Shown piece by piece: positions 8,161 to 15,684 of a stretch of 64,000 nt of DNA. A program made the position numbers and the translations under genes. Within the stretch, counting starts at the first letter, position 1. Each line of letters opens with the position of its first letter. This DNA is from Mucilaginibacter sp. Bleaf8 (GTDB taxonomy: Bacteria; Bacteroidota; Bacteroidia; Sphingobacteriales; Sphingobacteriaceae), in contig NZ_JAHBBK010000001.1 in NCBI RefSeq assembly GCF_018390515.1, positions 558,001 to 622,000 of the forward strand. Direction: 5' to 3'. Below the pieces are notes generated by a model. It had not been told where the DNA came from. It saw nothing but the letters and a program-made list of their open reading frames with translations, and ran no database searches.

Positions 8161-9660
8161 ATGACTTTACGCCCATCAAAACAACTTACCGAAAACCAGG
8201 TAAAGCGCGGCTTAAACCTGGTTTTGGCCGATGGCCTTACCTCCGAAGCGATGGTGGTATTTACCAGCGGCACATTTTTAACAGCTATGGCTGTTAACTT
8301 GGGGGCTTCTAACTTTCAGTTGGGCCTTTTTGCTGCGTTACCTACTTTTACCACTGTATTTCAATTGTTTTCGATATGGATGGTACGGCACTTCAATAAC
8401 CGCCGTGTTATAACAGCGCTGTTTAATTTTTTGGCGCGTGTACCTATTCTGGTTATCGGTTTACTGCCATTTCTTTTTACAAAAGGTACCAGCATACAGA
8501 TTTTGCTGCTGATGCTTTTCTTTCAGCATGTGTTTGGTGACATTGCCGGTGCAAGCTGGAATTCATGGATGAAAGATTTGGTACCCGGAGAAAAGCTAGG
8601 TAGCTTCTTTTCTCGCCGCAGCCGCATGGGGCAGATACTGAATGTAACGCTGAGCTTAACCACGGCGCTTTGTATAGATTATATTAAGCAGCACTACCCA
8701 CAGCAAGAGATTTTAACTTATAATATTCTGTTTTTGATTGGCGGTGCGCTGGGGTTGGCAAGCGTTGGCTTTTTGTTACGTACGCCAGAACCTGAGTCGA
8801 GAAAAATTGACGATAAGTTATTTACATTAATCAGCAAGCCGTTAAAAGACAAAAACTTTAAAACGTTACTGGTATTTAACTCATTCTGGGCTTTTGCCTT
8901 AAATCTGGCCACGCCGTTCTTTGCGGTTTATATGCTTAAAACTATCGGCATATCTTTATCCTATATTATTGCGCTGGGCATTTTAGGTCAAATAAGCGGG
9001 ATTATATCGCTAAAGCTTTGGGGTAAATACTCCGATTGGTTCAGCAACAAAACTATCTTACGCATTTGTGCGCCATTGTACATAGGCTGCATACTCATGT
9101 TTGCGCTAACCAACATGCCTGGCTCCCATGTGCTGACTTTAGCGCTGTTAACCGGTATTCACATTATCAGTGGTATATCTACTGCCGGTATAAACCTGGC
9201 ATTAAACAACATAGGCATTAAACTGGCGCCTAATGATGAGGCCATTGCTTACATATCAGCCAAGAACATGCTGGTAGCTTTTTTTTCTACTATAGCCCCT
9301 ATGCTTGGCGGATTAATGGCTGATTATTTTGCCAACCACCAGTTTACCTGGAACCTGCAGCTTAAAGACGCTGCTGACACCAATAACCTCACTTTGCTTG
9401 ATTTGCAGGGCTGGAATTACTTCTTTATTATCGGCGGCTTACTGGCCATGCTTTCTTTACGGTTTTTGAATAAGATTAAAGAAGATGGGGAAGTAGATAA
9501 AGACAAAGTTGTGGTGCATATGCATATGCGTTTCAGACACCGCTTGCGTAAAAAAGTGGGCGATGAACTTACCGATGGCATTTATCATCCGCGCCGCCGG
9601 GTAATTAAAATGATCAAAAAACGTCGCCAGCAAAGAGCGGCTGGAGATAAAAAGGTTTAA
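8161..9660 (+). CDS. MFS transporter of unknown substrate
   Basis: 499 residues with about 12 hydrophobic segments typical of the major facilitator superfamily, for example near residues 35-55, 65-85, 95-120, 160-200, 240-300 and 390-450. The N-terminus (TENQVKRGLNLVLADGLTSEAM) is seen in a group of large uncharacterised MFS proteins, and the arginine-rich hydrophilic C-terminus of about 55 residues (RFRHRLRKK, PRRRVIKMIKKRRQ) is unusual and probably cytoplasmic. Substrate and direction of transport cannot be inferred. It has its own promoter and no operon partner. Confidence 0.85.
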   Translation: MTLRPSKQLTENQVKRGLNLVLADGLTSEAMVVFTSGTFLTAMAVNLGASNFQLGLFAALPTFTTVFQLFSIWMVRHFNNRRVITALFNFLARVPILVIGLLPFLFTKGTSIQILLLMLFFQHVFGDIAGASWNSWMKDLVPGEKLGSFFSRRSRMGQILNVTLSLTTALCIDYIKQHYPQQEILTYNILFLIGGALGLASVGFLLRTPEPESRKIDDKLFTLISKPLKDKNFKTLLVFNSFWAFALNLATPFFAVYMLKTIGISLSYIIALGILGQISGIISLKLWGKYSDWFSNKTILRICAPLYIGCILMFALTNMPGSHVLTLALLTGIHIISGISTAGINLALNNIGIKLAPNDEAIAYISAKNMLVAFFSTIAPMLGGLMADYFANHQFTWNLQLKDAADTNNLTLLDLQGWNYFFIIGGLLAMLSLRFLNKIKEDGEVDKDKVVVHMHMRFRHRLRKKVGDELTDGIYHPRRRVIKMIKKRRQQRAAGDKKV

Positions 9661-9805
9661 AAGCGCCTTGAATAAGCTAAATACTATAAGAGTAAGAAGA
9701 GAAACTTCATTTTAGCAATCAACAAATCGCTTTTCGATAAATTGTTAATTAAAATTTAAAATAAGGGTAACCTCATTTTTATATTAGTGTATTAGCTTTA
9801 TAAAA

Positions 9806-10027
9806 ATGAGATTTCCTATGAATTCAACATTAGAAATAACCGACAACGAATTTTTAATAAAACTGGATCGTAAAAAGTTTAACGTATCCTTTGTACGCAA
9901 CTTATTAAAAATGGTAGAATTTACCAGCCCTTCTGAAGATAGTTTTGCCATAGCTGATCGCTATTATACATCTAATAGCTATTCATCATCAGAACCTGAT
10001 TACTTCAGTAATTTAGACGAGAAATAG
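9806..10027 (+). CDS. Small hypothetical protein
   Basis: 73 residues from the ATG at 9806, or 69 from the in-frame ATG at 9818. It is soluble, with a first half that reads like a short beta-alpha unit (LEITDNEFLIKLDRKKFNVSF then VRNLLKMVEF, shown here in parts) and an acidic, Ser/Tyr-rich tail (SNSYSSSEPDYFSNLDEK). No family is recognised. A near-match -7 element (TAGCTTTA) lies at 9793-9800 and a hairpin begins at the stop codon, which together suggest a real independent unit. A DNA-binding or antitoxin-like role is possible but unsupported. Confidence 0.55.
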   Translation: MRFPMNSTLEITDNEFLIKLDRKKFNVSFVRNLLKMVEFTSPSEDSFAIADRYYTSNSYSSSEPDYFSNLDEK

Positions 10028-10048
10028 CCTGACTTAATTTAAGCAGGC
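10027..10048 (+). terminator. Hairpin at the end of the small hypothetical gene
   Basis: GCCTG-a-CTTAA pairs with TTAAG-CAGGC with one bulged base. It begins at the last base of the stop codon. No T run follows, so termination is only possible. Confidence 0.4.
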
Positions 10049-10164
10049 GGACTGATTGCGGTTGGGTATGTGAATGATTTTTATGACCTATACGGACGCG
10101 AACTATATTTCATACGAATAGCCGTCTCCAGCTCTACCCATCTGCAACTTAAACCACGGTCAAT

Positions 10165-10875
10165 TTACCGGCCTGTGTGTAAGATTTGGGTCAGGTCTGC
10201 AATTACCTTATCAAGATTACTGGCGCATACTGACAGAGCATCCAGCAAGGCATCGTACTCATGATCATTCACTTTCATGCCTTGCAGAAGCTCAGTCAAA
10301 CCTTTGATGTTGGCAACAGGCGCAGGCAAGTTCCGGGAAACGATGTAAGTACATTGCTGCTCCATATTTTTGTTGTGCTTTGTTAAGTCTGCTGATGCAA
10401 TACCGTGATGAATTCTGCCGCTTGCTTCTGAGAATCGCTTCGTTTGCACACTTATACCCTTTTGAGTATCTGGATTTAAATATCCATTAACAACTTCTAC
10501 ATTTCTTATAAGTGTAGCAAATCCGATAAGATTATCCCCATCATTTACAGGAGTAAACTCCACCTGCACTTCATATAGTGATTTATTCTTCCTTTCAAGA
10601 ACGTCCTTCTTTTCATACTTTCCATTCTTCAAAGCCTGATCCAGACACTGCATTAAATATTGGTCTGAATTTAGTTCTTTATATAGCACAGACACCTGCT
10701 TGCCAATAACTTCCTCTTCACGATACCCGCTTATATATTCAACTCCGTGGTTCCAACTTAAAATGTAGCCGTTTACGTCAATTAAAAAAATGGCCCTGTC
10801 TTTTACATCATTCACCAGCAAATGGAAAAGCTTATCATTAAAGTTTGGATTTAGCGGGGTATGGTCGGTAGTCAC
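10165..10875 (-). CDS. PAS-domain protein with degenerate kinase dimerisation domain
   Basis: A reading frame runs from a TTG at 10920; I prefer the GTG at 10875 (giving a start VTTDHTPLNPN) because the PAS domain begins soon after, and no ATG is available. The PAS domain covers roughly the first 115 residues (FLIDVNGYILSWNHG, then GYREEEVIGK). A C-terminal helical pair resembles HisKA, but the phospho-acceptor His is replaced: IVSRNLPAPVANIKGLTELL where active kinases have S-H-D-L-R-x-P. No ATPase domain follows. It may be a sensory partner or inhibitor of another kinase. It is divergent from a sensory operon, with a palindrome in the shared upstream region. Confidence 0.72.
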   Translation of the reverse strand: MTTDHTPLNPNFNDKLFHLLVNDVKDRAIFLIDVNGYILSWNHGVEYISGYREEEVIGKQVSVLYKELNSDQYLMQCLDQALKNGKYEKKDVLERKNKSLYEVQVEFTPVNDGDNLIGFATLIRNVEVVNGYLNPDTQKGISVQTKRFSEASGRIHHGIASADLTKHNKNMEQQCTYIVSRNLPAPVANIKGLTELLQGMKVNDHEYDALLDALSVCASNLDKVIADLTQILHTGR

Positions 10876-10969
10876 TTGTTTGCGTATTTGTTGATTATTA
10901 AATAGAGATTGACACCACAAAGGAACAGTAAAATTAAACTGAGTAATAGCGATAAACTACTGATGGATG

Positions 10970-10993
10970 TAATTGCGTAGTTCTACGCAATTA
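10970..10993. promoter_or_regulatory. 24-bp palindrome, probable operator
   Basis: TAATTGCGTAG and CTACGCAATTA are perfect inverted 11-base arms around a TT centre, in the intergenic region between the divergent PAS protein and sensory operon. Such a tight centre suggests a homodimer binding site rather than an RNA hairpin. Confidence 0.55.
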
Positions 10994-11066
10994 TATGCAG
11001 ATACATGACTACCGTGATTGAAGCATTAAAGGCTGCATAAATTAGAAAAACATCTAAATCACTAAA

Positions 11067-11084
11067 ATGCGTAGAAGTACTTAA
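11067..11084. promoter_or_regulatory. Second, imperfect copy of the GCGTAG inverted repeat
   Basis: ATGCGTAGAAGTACTTAA keeps one half-site (TGCGTAG) of the palindrome at 10970-10993 with the same two-base centre; the other half is degenerate. It lies about 25 bases upstream of the promoter candidate of the sensory operon. Confidence 0.35.
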
Positions 11085-11108
11085 TATATGAGTTAGGTGT
11101 TTTTACTG

Positions 11109-11140
11109 TTGAAGGTAATATTTACTATTTGCTTACTTTG
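11109..11140 (+). promoter_or_regulatory. Candidate promoter of the sensory operon
   Basis: TTG at 11109-11111 and TTACTTTG at 11133-11140 (one mismatch to TAnnTTTG) are 21 bases apart. The first ATG of the operon is 73 bases further. Confidence 0.45.
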
Positions 11141-11213
11141 CAGTGTTGTTAATCAAGTAAGTTAATTAAATACTAAACCTTGTCACATACTTTATTACTA
11201 ATCCTAAACAATA

Positions 11214-11738
11214 ATGAGTTCAGAAACTTCACTATCATTACAATTTCCGAGGCTTAAGTATGATGTACAAGAAATACAAAGAAAGCTGGATAGTTATCCG
11301 CAGCTTGACGGTTTTGTATTTTTACCATCGTTCGAAAACACGGTTGATTATGGTTCAGCTATCTTGCTGAAAGCATACATTCATGGAAACTCCAAAGGCA
11401 GCACACTGGGTTATCATGAATCCTACTACGATTGGGAAAACCCCGATACACTTACGCCTTACGCCAATTACGATCTAATGGCTGATGCGCCACTAATTTT
11501 GACTACCAATATTATCTCTAAAACAGATATACTGACTTTGATAACCAACGAAACGGAGACTGTCGAAACCTTAACTTTTACGCCAGTTATTAACCAATAC
11601 AGCCAGTTATATTATGAGGTATGGCCTGCAAAAATCATTAATGGGGATTATGTTTTTCTGCCTATACCTGGTGTGAATGGTGCAATCCGCACCAATCCAT
11701 CTCCTCCTGCCACTATTGACTCTATGGACGAAAATTAG
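11214..11738 (+). CDS. Hypothetical soluble protein, first gene of a sensory operon
   Basis: 174 residues, no signal peptide and no membrane segment. The composition is rich in Tyr, Asn, Thr and beta-formers (YHESYYDWENPDTLTPYANY in the middle third), suggesting a beta-rich fold. The N-terminal part has a possible helix (KYDVQEIQRKLDSYPQ). I recognise no family. Its stop codon overlaps the GTG of the next gene by one base (TAGTG), so it is translationally coupled to a membrane protein, a kinase and a response regulator. A role as ligand-binding or accessory sensor is inference from position only. Confidence 0.7.
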   Translation: MSSETSLSLQFPRLKYDVQEIQRKLDSYPQLDGFVFLPSFENTVDYGSAILLKAYIHGNSKGSTLGYHESYYDWENPDTLTPYANYDLMADAPLILTTNIISKTDILTLITNETETVETLTFTPVINQYSQLYYEVWPAKIINGDYVFLPIPGVNGAIRTNPSPPATIDSMDEN

Positions 11739-12409
11739 TGAGTAAGATTTGGACATTAATATTTGACTGGGCTGAGGTATGGGCGTTGCTCATACCTTTA
11801 GCTGTTTTATTACGTTTTGGTAAACAGCCGCCTATCAACAAGTATATTATTGTCTACATCTCGATTTCATTGCCCATCAATCTACTTATCGATCTAACCT
11901 GGAAGCTGCGCACTATACTGCCAGCCAATCTGAATTCAAACAATTACCTGTATAACTTAAATGCTATAATTACATTCATCCTATTCACCCTCTTTTTCCA
12001 GAAGCTCAGGCAGCCGTTTATGCAGGTTGTTAAAAGTATTATACCAATAGTATTTGTTGTCTTTCTGATTGTAAATTTCGGATTCTATGAAAAGTTTTTT
12101 GATTACTGGAAATTCAGCAGCAGGCTTTTGGCAATAGAGGCCGGTTTACTTCTGTTTGATTGCTTACTCTACTACTTTAATAAAGTAAAGGATGAAAATG
12201 AAACCCTGAACGTACACCAGTCTGAATTCTGGATTGTAACAGGTTTGGGCATTTATGTAGCTGTGAACTTTTTTATCTTCCTATTATATAATGAACTTAC
12301 CCGGTTGGCTTCACCATTTGCTGTACAAATCTGGAACGTTCATAACATTTCATACATTGTATTTAACCTTTTTATAGCGAGAGGCCTATATGAATCCGGA
12401 CGTAAATAA
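11738..12409 (+). CDS. Polytopic membrane protein, putative sensor of the two-component system
   Basis: 223 residues starting at a GTG that overlaps the previous stop. About seven hydrophobic helices can be seen (near residues 10-26, 36-52, 67-85, 96-115, 128-146, 162-182 and 193-214), an arrangement like the seven-helix sensor modules found beside or fused to bacterial kinases. No catalytic motif is present. The last 20 bases overlap the histidine kinase gene, and that kinase itself has only one membrane helix and no sensor domain, so this protein is a good candidate for the missing sensory part. No ligand can be inferred. Confidence 0.72.
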   Translation: MSKIWTLIFDWAEVWALLIPLAVLLRFGKQPPINKYIIVYISISLPINLLIDLTWKLRTILPANLNSNNYLYNLNAIITFILFTLFFQKLRQPFMQVVKSIIPIVFVVFLIVNFGFYEKFFDYWKFSSRLLAIEAGLLLFDCLLYYFNKVKDENETLNVHQSEFWIVTGLGIYVAVNFFIFLLYNELTRLASPFAVQIWNVHNISYIVFNLFIARGLYESGRK

Positions 12410-13193
12410 CATAAAGCTTTTATTGGTTGTTGGCGTAGCTGTAATGCTGCTGCTGTTTGTAAGCTTTTTGCTCATCTTTATTTTTACACAACGCAGCAAG
12501 TACCAGTACAGGCAGCATTTACAACAAATGCGTGAAGCACAGCAAAATCAACTCATTGAAGCTGCTGTGCGAAGTGAAGAATCGGAACGGCACCGCATTG
12601 CAGAAGAACTGCATGATGAAGTTGGCGCGCTACTTTCTGCTACGAAACTGCACCTACATGCCTTAAAGCCCGACGAACATTCAAAAGCCAGTTCCTTTTA
12701 TTCAAAAGTAAAAGAGTTGCTGGATGACTCTATACATAAAGTGAGAGGTATTTCACATAGCTTACATTCAAGCATTTTACAGGAGTTTGGACTCAATGAG
12801 GCTATCAGGCACTTTGCTGCAAAATTATCTCATGACGATGTGATGGAAAGCACAGTAAGCCTTGATGACAGCTATATAACTACAAACCCGCCGAATGATA
12901 TCAGTATTTATAGAATTTTGCAGGAATTGACTAACAACATTATTAAACACGGGCAACCGCAAAAAATACACATACGCTCCGTTTACAAAAGTAACGTGCT
13001 GCAGATCACGGTAACGCACAATGGCATCGGCCTTACACAAGAGCAGTTCGAAGACCTGAGATATAAAAAGAACGGCCTTGGCTTAAAAAACATTCAGAAC
13101 AGAATAATTTTATTAAAAGGTAACATTGAATTTTCACACAAACGGCAGGAAGGTTGTTATTATATTGATATTTTTGTGCCTCAAAAGGCATAA
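12390..13193 (+). CDS. HisKA_3 (NarX/LytS-like) sensor histidine kinase
   Basis: 267 residues. A single membrane helix (about 9-31) is followed by a coiled-coil linker and the HisKA_3 dimerisation motif RHRIAEELHDEVGALL with phospho-acceptor His75. The ATPase domain has a normal N box (ILQELTNNIIKHG, about 170-182) and G2 (NGLGLKNIQNR), but the G1 box reads HNGIG with His210 where the adenine-binding Asp of DxGxG is expected. It has no extracytoplasmic sensor domain. It overlaps the upstream membrane protein gene by 20 bases and is followed 3 bases later by its NarL-type regulator. Confidence 0.9.
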   Translation: MNPDVNNIKLLLVVGVAVMLLLFVSFLLIFIFTQRSKYQYRQHLQQMREAQQNQLIEAAVRSEESERHRIAEELHDEVGALLSATKLHLHALKPDEHSKASSFYSKVKELLDDSIHKVRGISHSLHSSILQEFGLNEAIRHFAAKLSHDDVMESTVSLDDSYITTNPPNDISIYRILQELTNNIIKHGQPQKIHIRSVYKSNVLQITVTHNGIGLTQEQFEDLRYKKNGLGLKNIQNRIILLKGNIEFSHKRQEGCYYIDIFVPQKA

Positions 13194-13196
13194 TTA

Positions 13197-13850
13197 ATGA
13201 ACAAAATAAAGGTTGCAATTGCTGATGATCACACCATATTTCGTGACGGTTTAAAAATTGGCTTATCCCGCGACGAGCGCTTAGATGTGGTTTTAGAAGC
13301 GCAAGATGGCAATCAGTTACTGCAAGGCATGGAAAGCATTGTGCCGGATGTAATTTTGATGGACTTAAAAATGCCTGGAATGGACGGCATGGAAGCCACC
13401 AATGAAGTAAAAAAGAAGTACAAAGACGTAAAGGTATTGATTGTAACTATGTATGATGACGACAAGTTCATTATACACCTGATGGAAAACGGAGCAAACG
13501 GTTACCTGCTAAAAAATGCTGACCCCGACGAAATTCTACAGGCTATATATGCAGTACATGAAAACGATGTGTATTTCAATGATCTGGTAAGTAAAGCCCT
13601 GCTCAAAAAGCTGATTACCAAAGGCAACGTTAAGCCTACTTTTAAACAAAACATTGAACTTACCGAGCGCGAACTGGAGGTACTAAACCTAATTTGCGAA
13701 GAACAGACTGCTGCCGAAATTGGCGCAAAAATATTTTTGAGTCCGCGCTCAGTGGAAGGTATACGTCAGCGGTTAATCGAAAAAGTTGGCGTACGTAATA
13801 CTGCCGGCCTGGTAATGTTTGCCGTAAAGAATGGCATTGTTAAAGCCTGA
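13197..13850 (+). CDS. NarL/FixJ-family response regulator
   Basis: 217 residues. The receiver domain (about 4-120) has the acidic pocket ADDH near 9-12, the phospho-acceptor Asp56 in ILMDLKMPGMDG, Thr in the VTMYDD motif near 84 and Lys near 106 in YLLKNA. The C-terminal LuxR-type helix-turn-helix covers about 150-217 (LTERELEVLNLICEEQTAAE, with FLSPRSVEGIRQR as recognition helix). It is the last gene of the four-gene sensory operon and the obvious partner of the HisKA_3 kinase. The palindrome upstream of the operon may be its own binding site. Its gene ends 6 bases from the end of the convergent queD. Confidence 0.93.
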   Translation: MNKIKVAIADDHTIFRDGLKIGLSRDERLDVVLEAQDGNQLLQGMESIVPDVILMDLKMPGMDGMEATNEVKKKYKDVKVLIVTMYDDDKFIIHLMENGANGYLLKNADPDEILQAIYAVHENDVYFNDLVSKALLKKLITKGNVKPTFKQNIELTERELEVLNLICEEQTAAEIGAKIFLSPRSVEGIRQRLIEKVGVRNTAGLVMFAVKNGIVKA

Positions 13851-13856
13851 TGCTTA

Positions 13857-14210
13857 TTAACCTTCATAGATAACACCTGATGTTGGTGTTTCCTTCAGCT
13901 CAATTTTTCTGAGTCCTGGCAGTTGAACATGAATTTTGTCCCATATCCACTTGGACAATAGTTCAGCGGTAGGGTTTTCCAGGCCATCTATATTGTTTAA
14001 AAAGGCATGGTCAAGCTGATCAATAACCGGCTTCACGGCTGCTTTTAGATCTGTAAAATCCATAATCCAGCCTTCTTTGTCCTGTAAATCACCTGTCACA
14101 AATACCGTTAGGTGGTAAGTATGCCCATGAATCTGTTTACACTTATGGCCCTCAGGTACATGTGGTAAATAGTGAGCGGCATCGAATACAAATTGCTTAT
14201 ATATAGTCAT
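13857..14210 (-). CDS. queD: 6-carboxytetrahydropterin synthase (QueD)
   Basis: 117 residues from the ATG at 14210; an upstream in-frame ATG at 14252 would add 14 residues that do not fit the family (Bacteroidota QueD starts near MTIYKQFVFDAAH). It converts 7,8-dihydroneopterin triphosphate to 6-carboxy-tetrahydropterin in queuosine synthesis. Zinc ligands are His in FDAAH and the HGHTYH pair, the catalytic Cys is in GHKCKQ, and LDHAFLN and NPTAELLSKWIW carry the remaining catalytic and substrate residues. The C-terminal KETPTSG holds the pterin-binding Glu region. The homologous PTPS activity is the alternative, but length and bacterial context favour QueD. No other queuosine gene is adjacent. 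Confidence 0.88.
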   Translation of the reverse strand: MTIYKQFVFDAAHYLPHVPEGHKCKQIHGHTYHLTVFVTGDLQDKEGWIMDFTDLKAAVKPVIDQLDHAFLNNIDGLENPTAELLSKWIWDKIHVQLPGLRKIELKETPTSGVIYEG

Positions 14211-14418
14211 GCATTTAAGAGTGTTTGTGACATTACGCTTGGATAACATCATGAATTAATCGCAAATAACACATTCTTAAATAGCATAAAATATGAGCAA
14301 CGTCACTAAATTCTATGAAAAGGCGGTGATAACAGTCCCGTAAAAAAGTGATGGATATCAGCTTTTTGGCGCAAACATTTGGAGAAATTTACGGCAGATT
14401 TAAACGGATTGATAAGCA

Positions 14419-15657
14419 ATGAACCGATCGAGTGCTAAGCAACAGGCTAACCTGTCGAAGTTTTTCGTTATTGGTATTAGTTATAAAAAAGCTGATACTG
14501 CATGCAGAGGATTATTTTCTATCAACAACGACCAATACGAGCAAATTCTTCAGCTGGCTCCTTATTGGAATGTAAATGAGCTTTTCATTCTATCTACGTG
14601 TAACCGCACTGAAATTTACGGCTTCGCAGAAAATGCTGCGCTGTTAATAGATTTATTATGCTCTCAAACCGAAGGATCTGCAGAACGCTTCGCTTCCATT
14701 GCTTACCAAAGGAGAGGGATTGATGCTGTTAATCATCTCTTTAATGTTGGAGCAGGTTTAGATTCCCAGATTTTGGGTGACTATGAGATTGTTGGACAAT
14801 TAAAGTTGGCTGTAAAATTCGCTAAAGAACGCGGCTTTGTAGGTGGCTTTATGGAGAGACTATTTAACACGGTACTACAGTCATCTAAAGCCATAAAAAA
14901 CAGCACGAAGCTAAGCAGTGGTACCGTATCTGCATCATTTGCAGCAATACAGTATATTAAGCAGTATGTGCCATCAGTACTTGATAAAAAGATCATCCTG
15001 GTAGGCACTGGCAAAATCGGCATAAATACCTGTAAAAATCTAGTCGACTACTTAAACGCCAAACATATTACCCTCATCAATCGCACGGAAGAAAGAGCAG
15101 TTGAGTTGGCCAGGGAACTTAATTTACAGTACGCACCAATGAACGAATTGGCTGTTCAAGTTATAGCGGCCGAGATAATTATTGTTGCAACCAACGCTGA
15201 GCAACCTACTGTAACGACTAAGATGCTGGAAGGTGAAAATCACAAACTTGTGATTGACTTGTCGGTACCTTGCAATGTAGAAGCAAGCGCAAGTTTACTA
15301 CCAAATTTGAAACTCGTAAATATTGATAGCTTGTCTAAACTACAGGATGCAACCCTGCATGATCGTGAAGCGGATGTGCCCATTGCTAAAGATATAATCG
15401 GGCAACACATTGAAAAATTCATGAATTGGCATAACCGGCGTATGCACACACAGGATTTAAGTGCCATCAAAGAGTTATTGCACGACATTTATATACAACA
15501 ATTGGTCGATGCAGGTGCAACCGAAGAATTTGATCTAATTGCAGAAATACAAATCCAAGGAATAATTAAAGAAACTGTACATAAAATGAATAAAAGCAAC
15601 CACGGGGGTTGCTTTTACCTTGAGGCAATTAATAACTTTATTAATGCCTGCGCTTAA
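14419..15657 (+). CDS. hemA: Glutamyl-tRNA reductase
   Basis: 412 residues. It reduces glutamyl-tRNA to glutamate-1-semialdehyde, the first committed step of C5 heme synthesis. The catalytic Cys61 sits in ILSTCNRTEIYGF. The Ser/His-type N-terminal motif is a variant, GISYKKADTACRG, where Proteobacteria have GxxHKTAPxxxRE. VGAGLDSQILGDYEIVGQ is the conserved linker (about 113-130, seen in parts), the NADPH loop is LVGTGKIG near 194-201, and the C-terminal dimerisation helices end at 412. It is not followed by hemC, hemD or other heme genes, so it may be a second or relocated copy. A terminator-like hairpin lies inside the last coding stretch. Confidence 0.88.
   Translation: MNRSSAKQQANLSKFFVIGISYKKADTACRGLFSINNDQYEQILQLAPYWNVNELFILSTCNRTEIYGFAENAALLIDLLCSQTEGSAERFASIAYQRRGIDAVNHLFNVGAGLDSQILGDYEIVGQLKLAVKFAKERGFVGGFMERLFNTVLQSSKAIKNSTKLSSGTVSASFAAIQYIKQYVPSVLDKKIILVGTGKIGINTCKNLVDYLNAKHITLINRTEERAVELARELNLQYAPMNELAVQVIAAEIIIVATNAEQPTVTTKMLEGENHKLVIDLSVPCNVEASASLLPNLKLVNIDSLSKLQDATLHDREADVPIAKDIIGQHIEKFMNWHNRRMHTQDLSAIKELLHDIYIQQLVDAGATEEFDLIAEIQIQGIIKETVHKMNKSNHGGCFYLEAINNFINACA
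15592..15616 (+). repeat. Perfect terminator-like hairpin inside the end of hemA
   Basis: AAAAGCAACC (15592-15601) and GGTTGCTTTT (15607-15616) are perfect 10-bp arms with a 5-base loop, followed by T-rich sequence. It encodes part of hemA about 14 codons before the stop. Whether it terminates transcription is untested. Confidence 0.55.
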
Positions 15658-15684
15658 AATCTAATACTGTAAAGAGGACCGATA

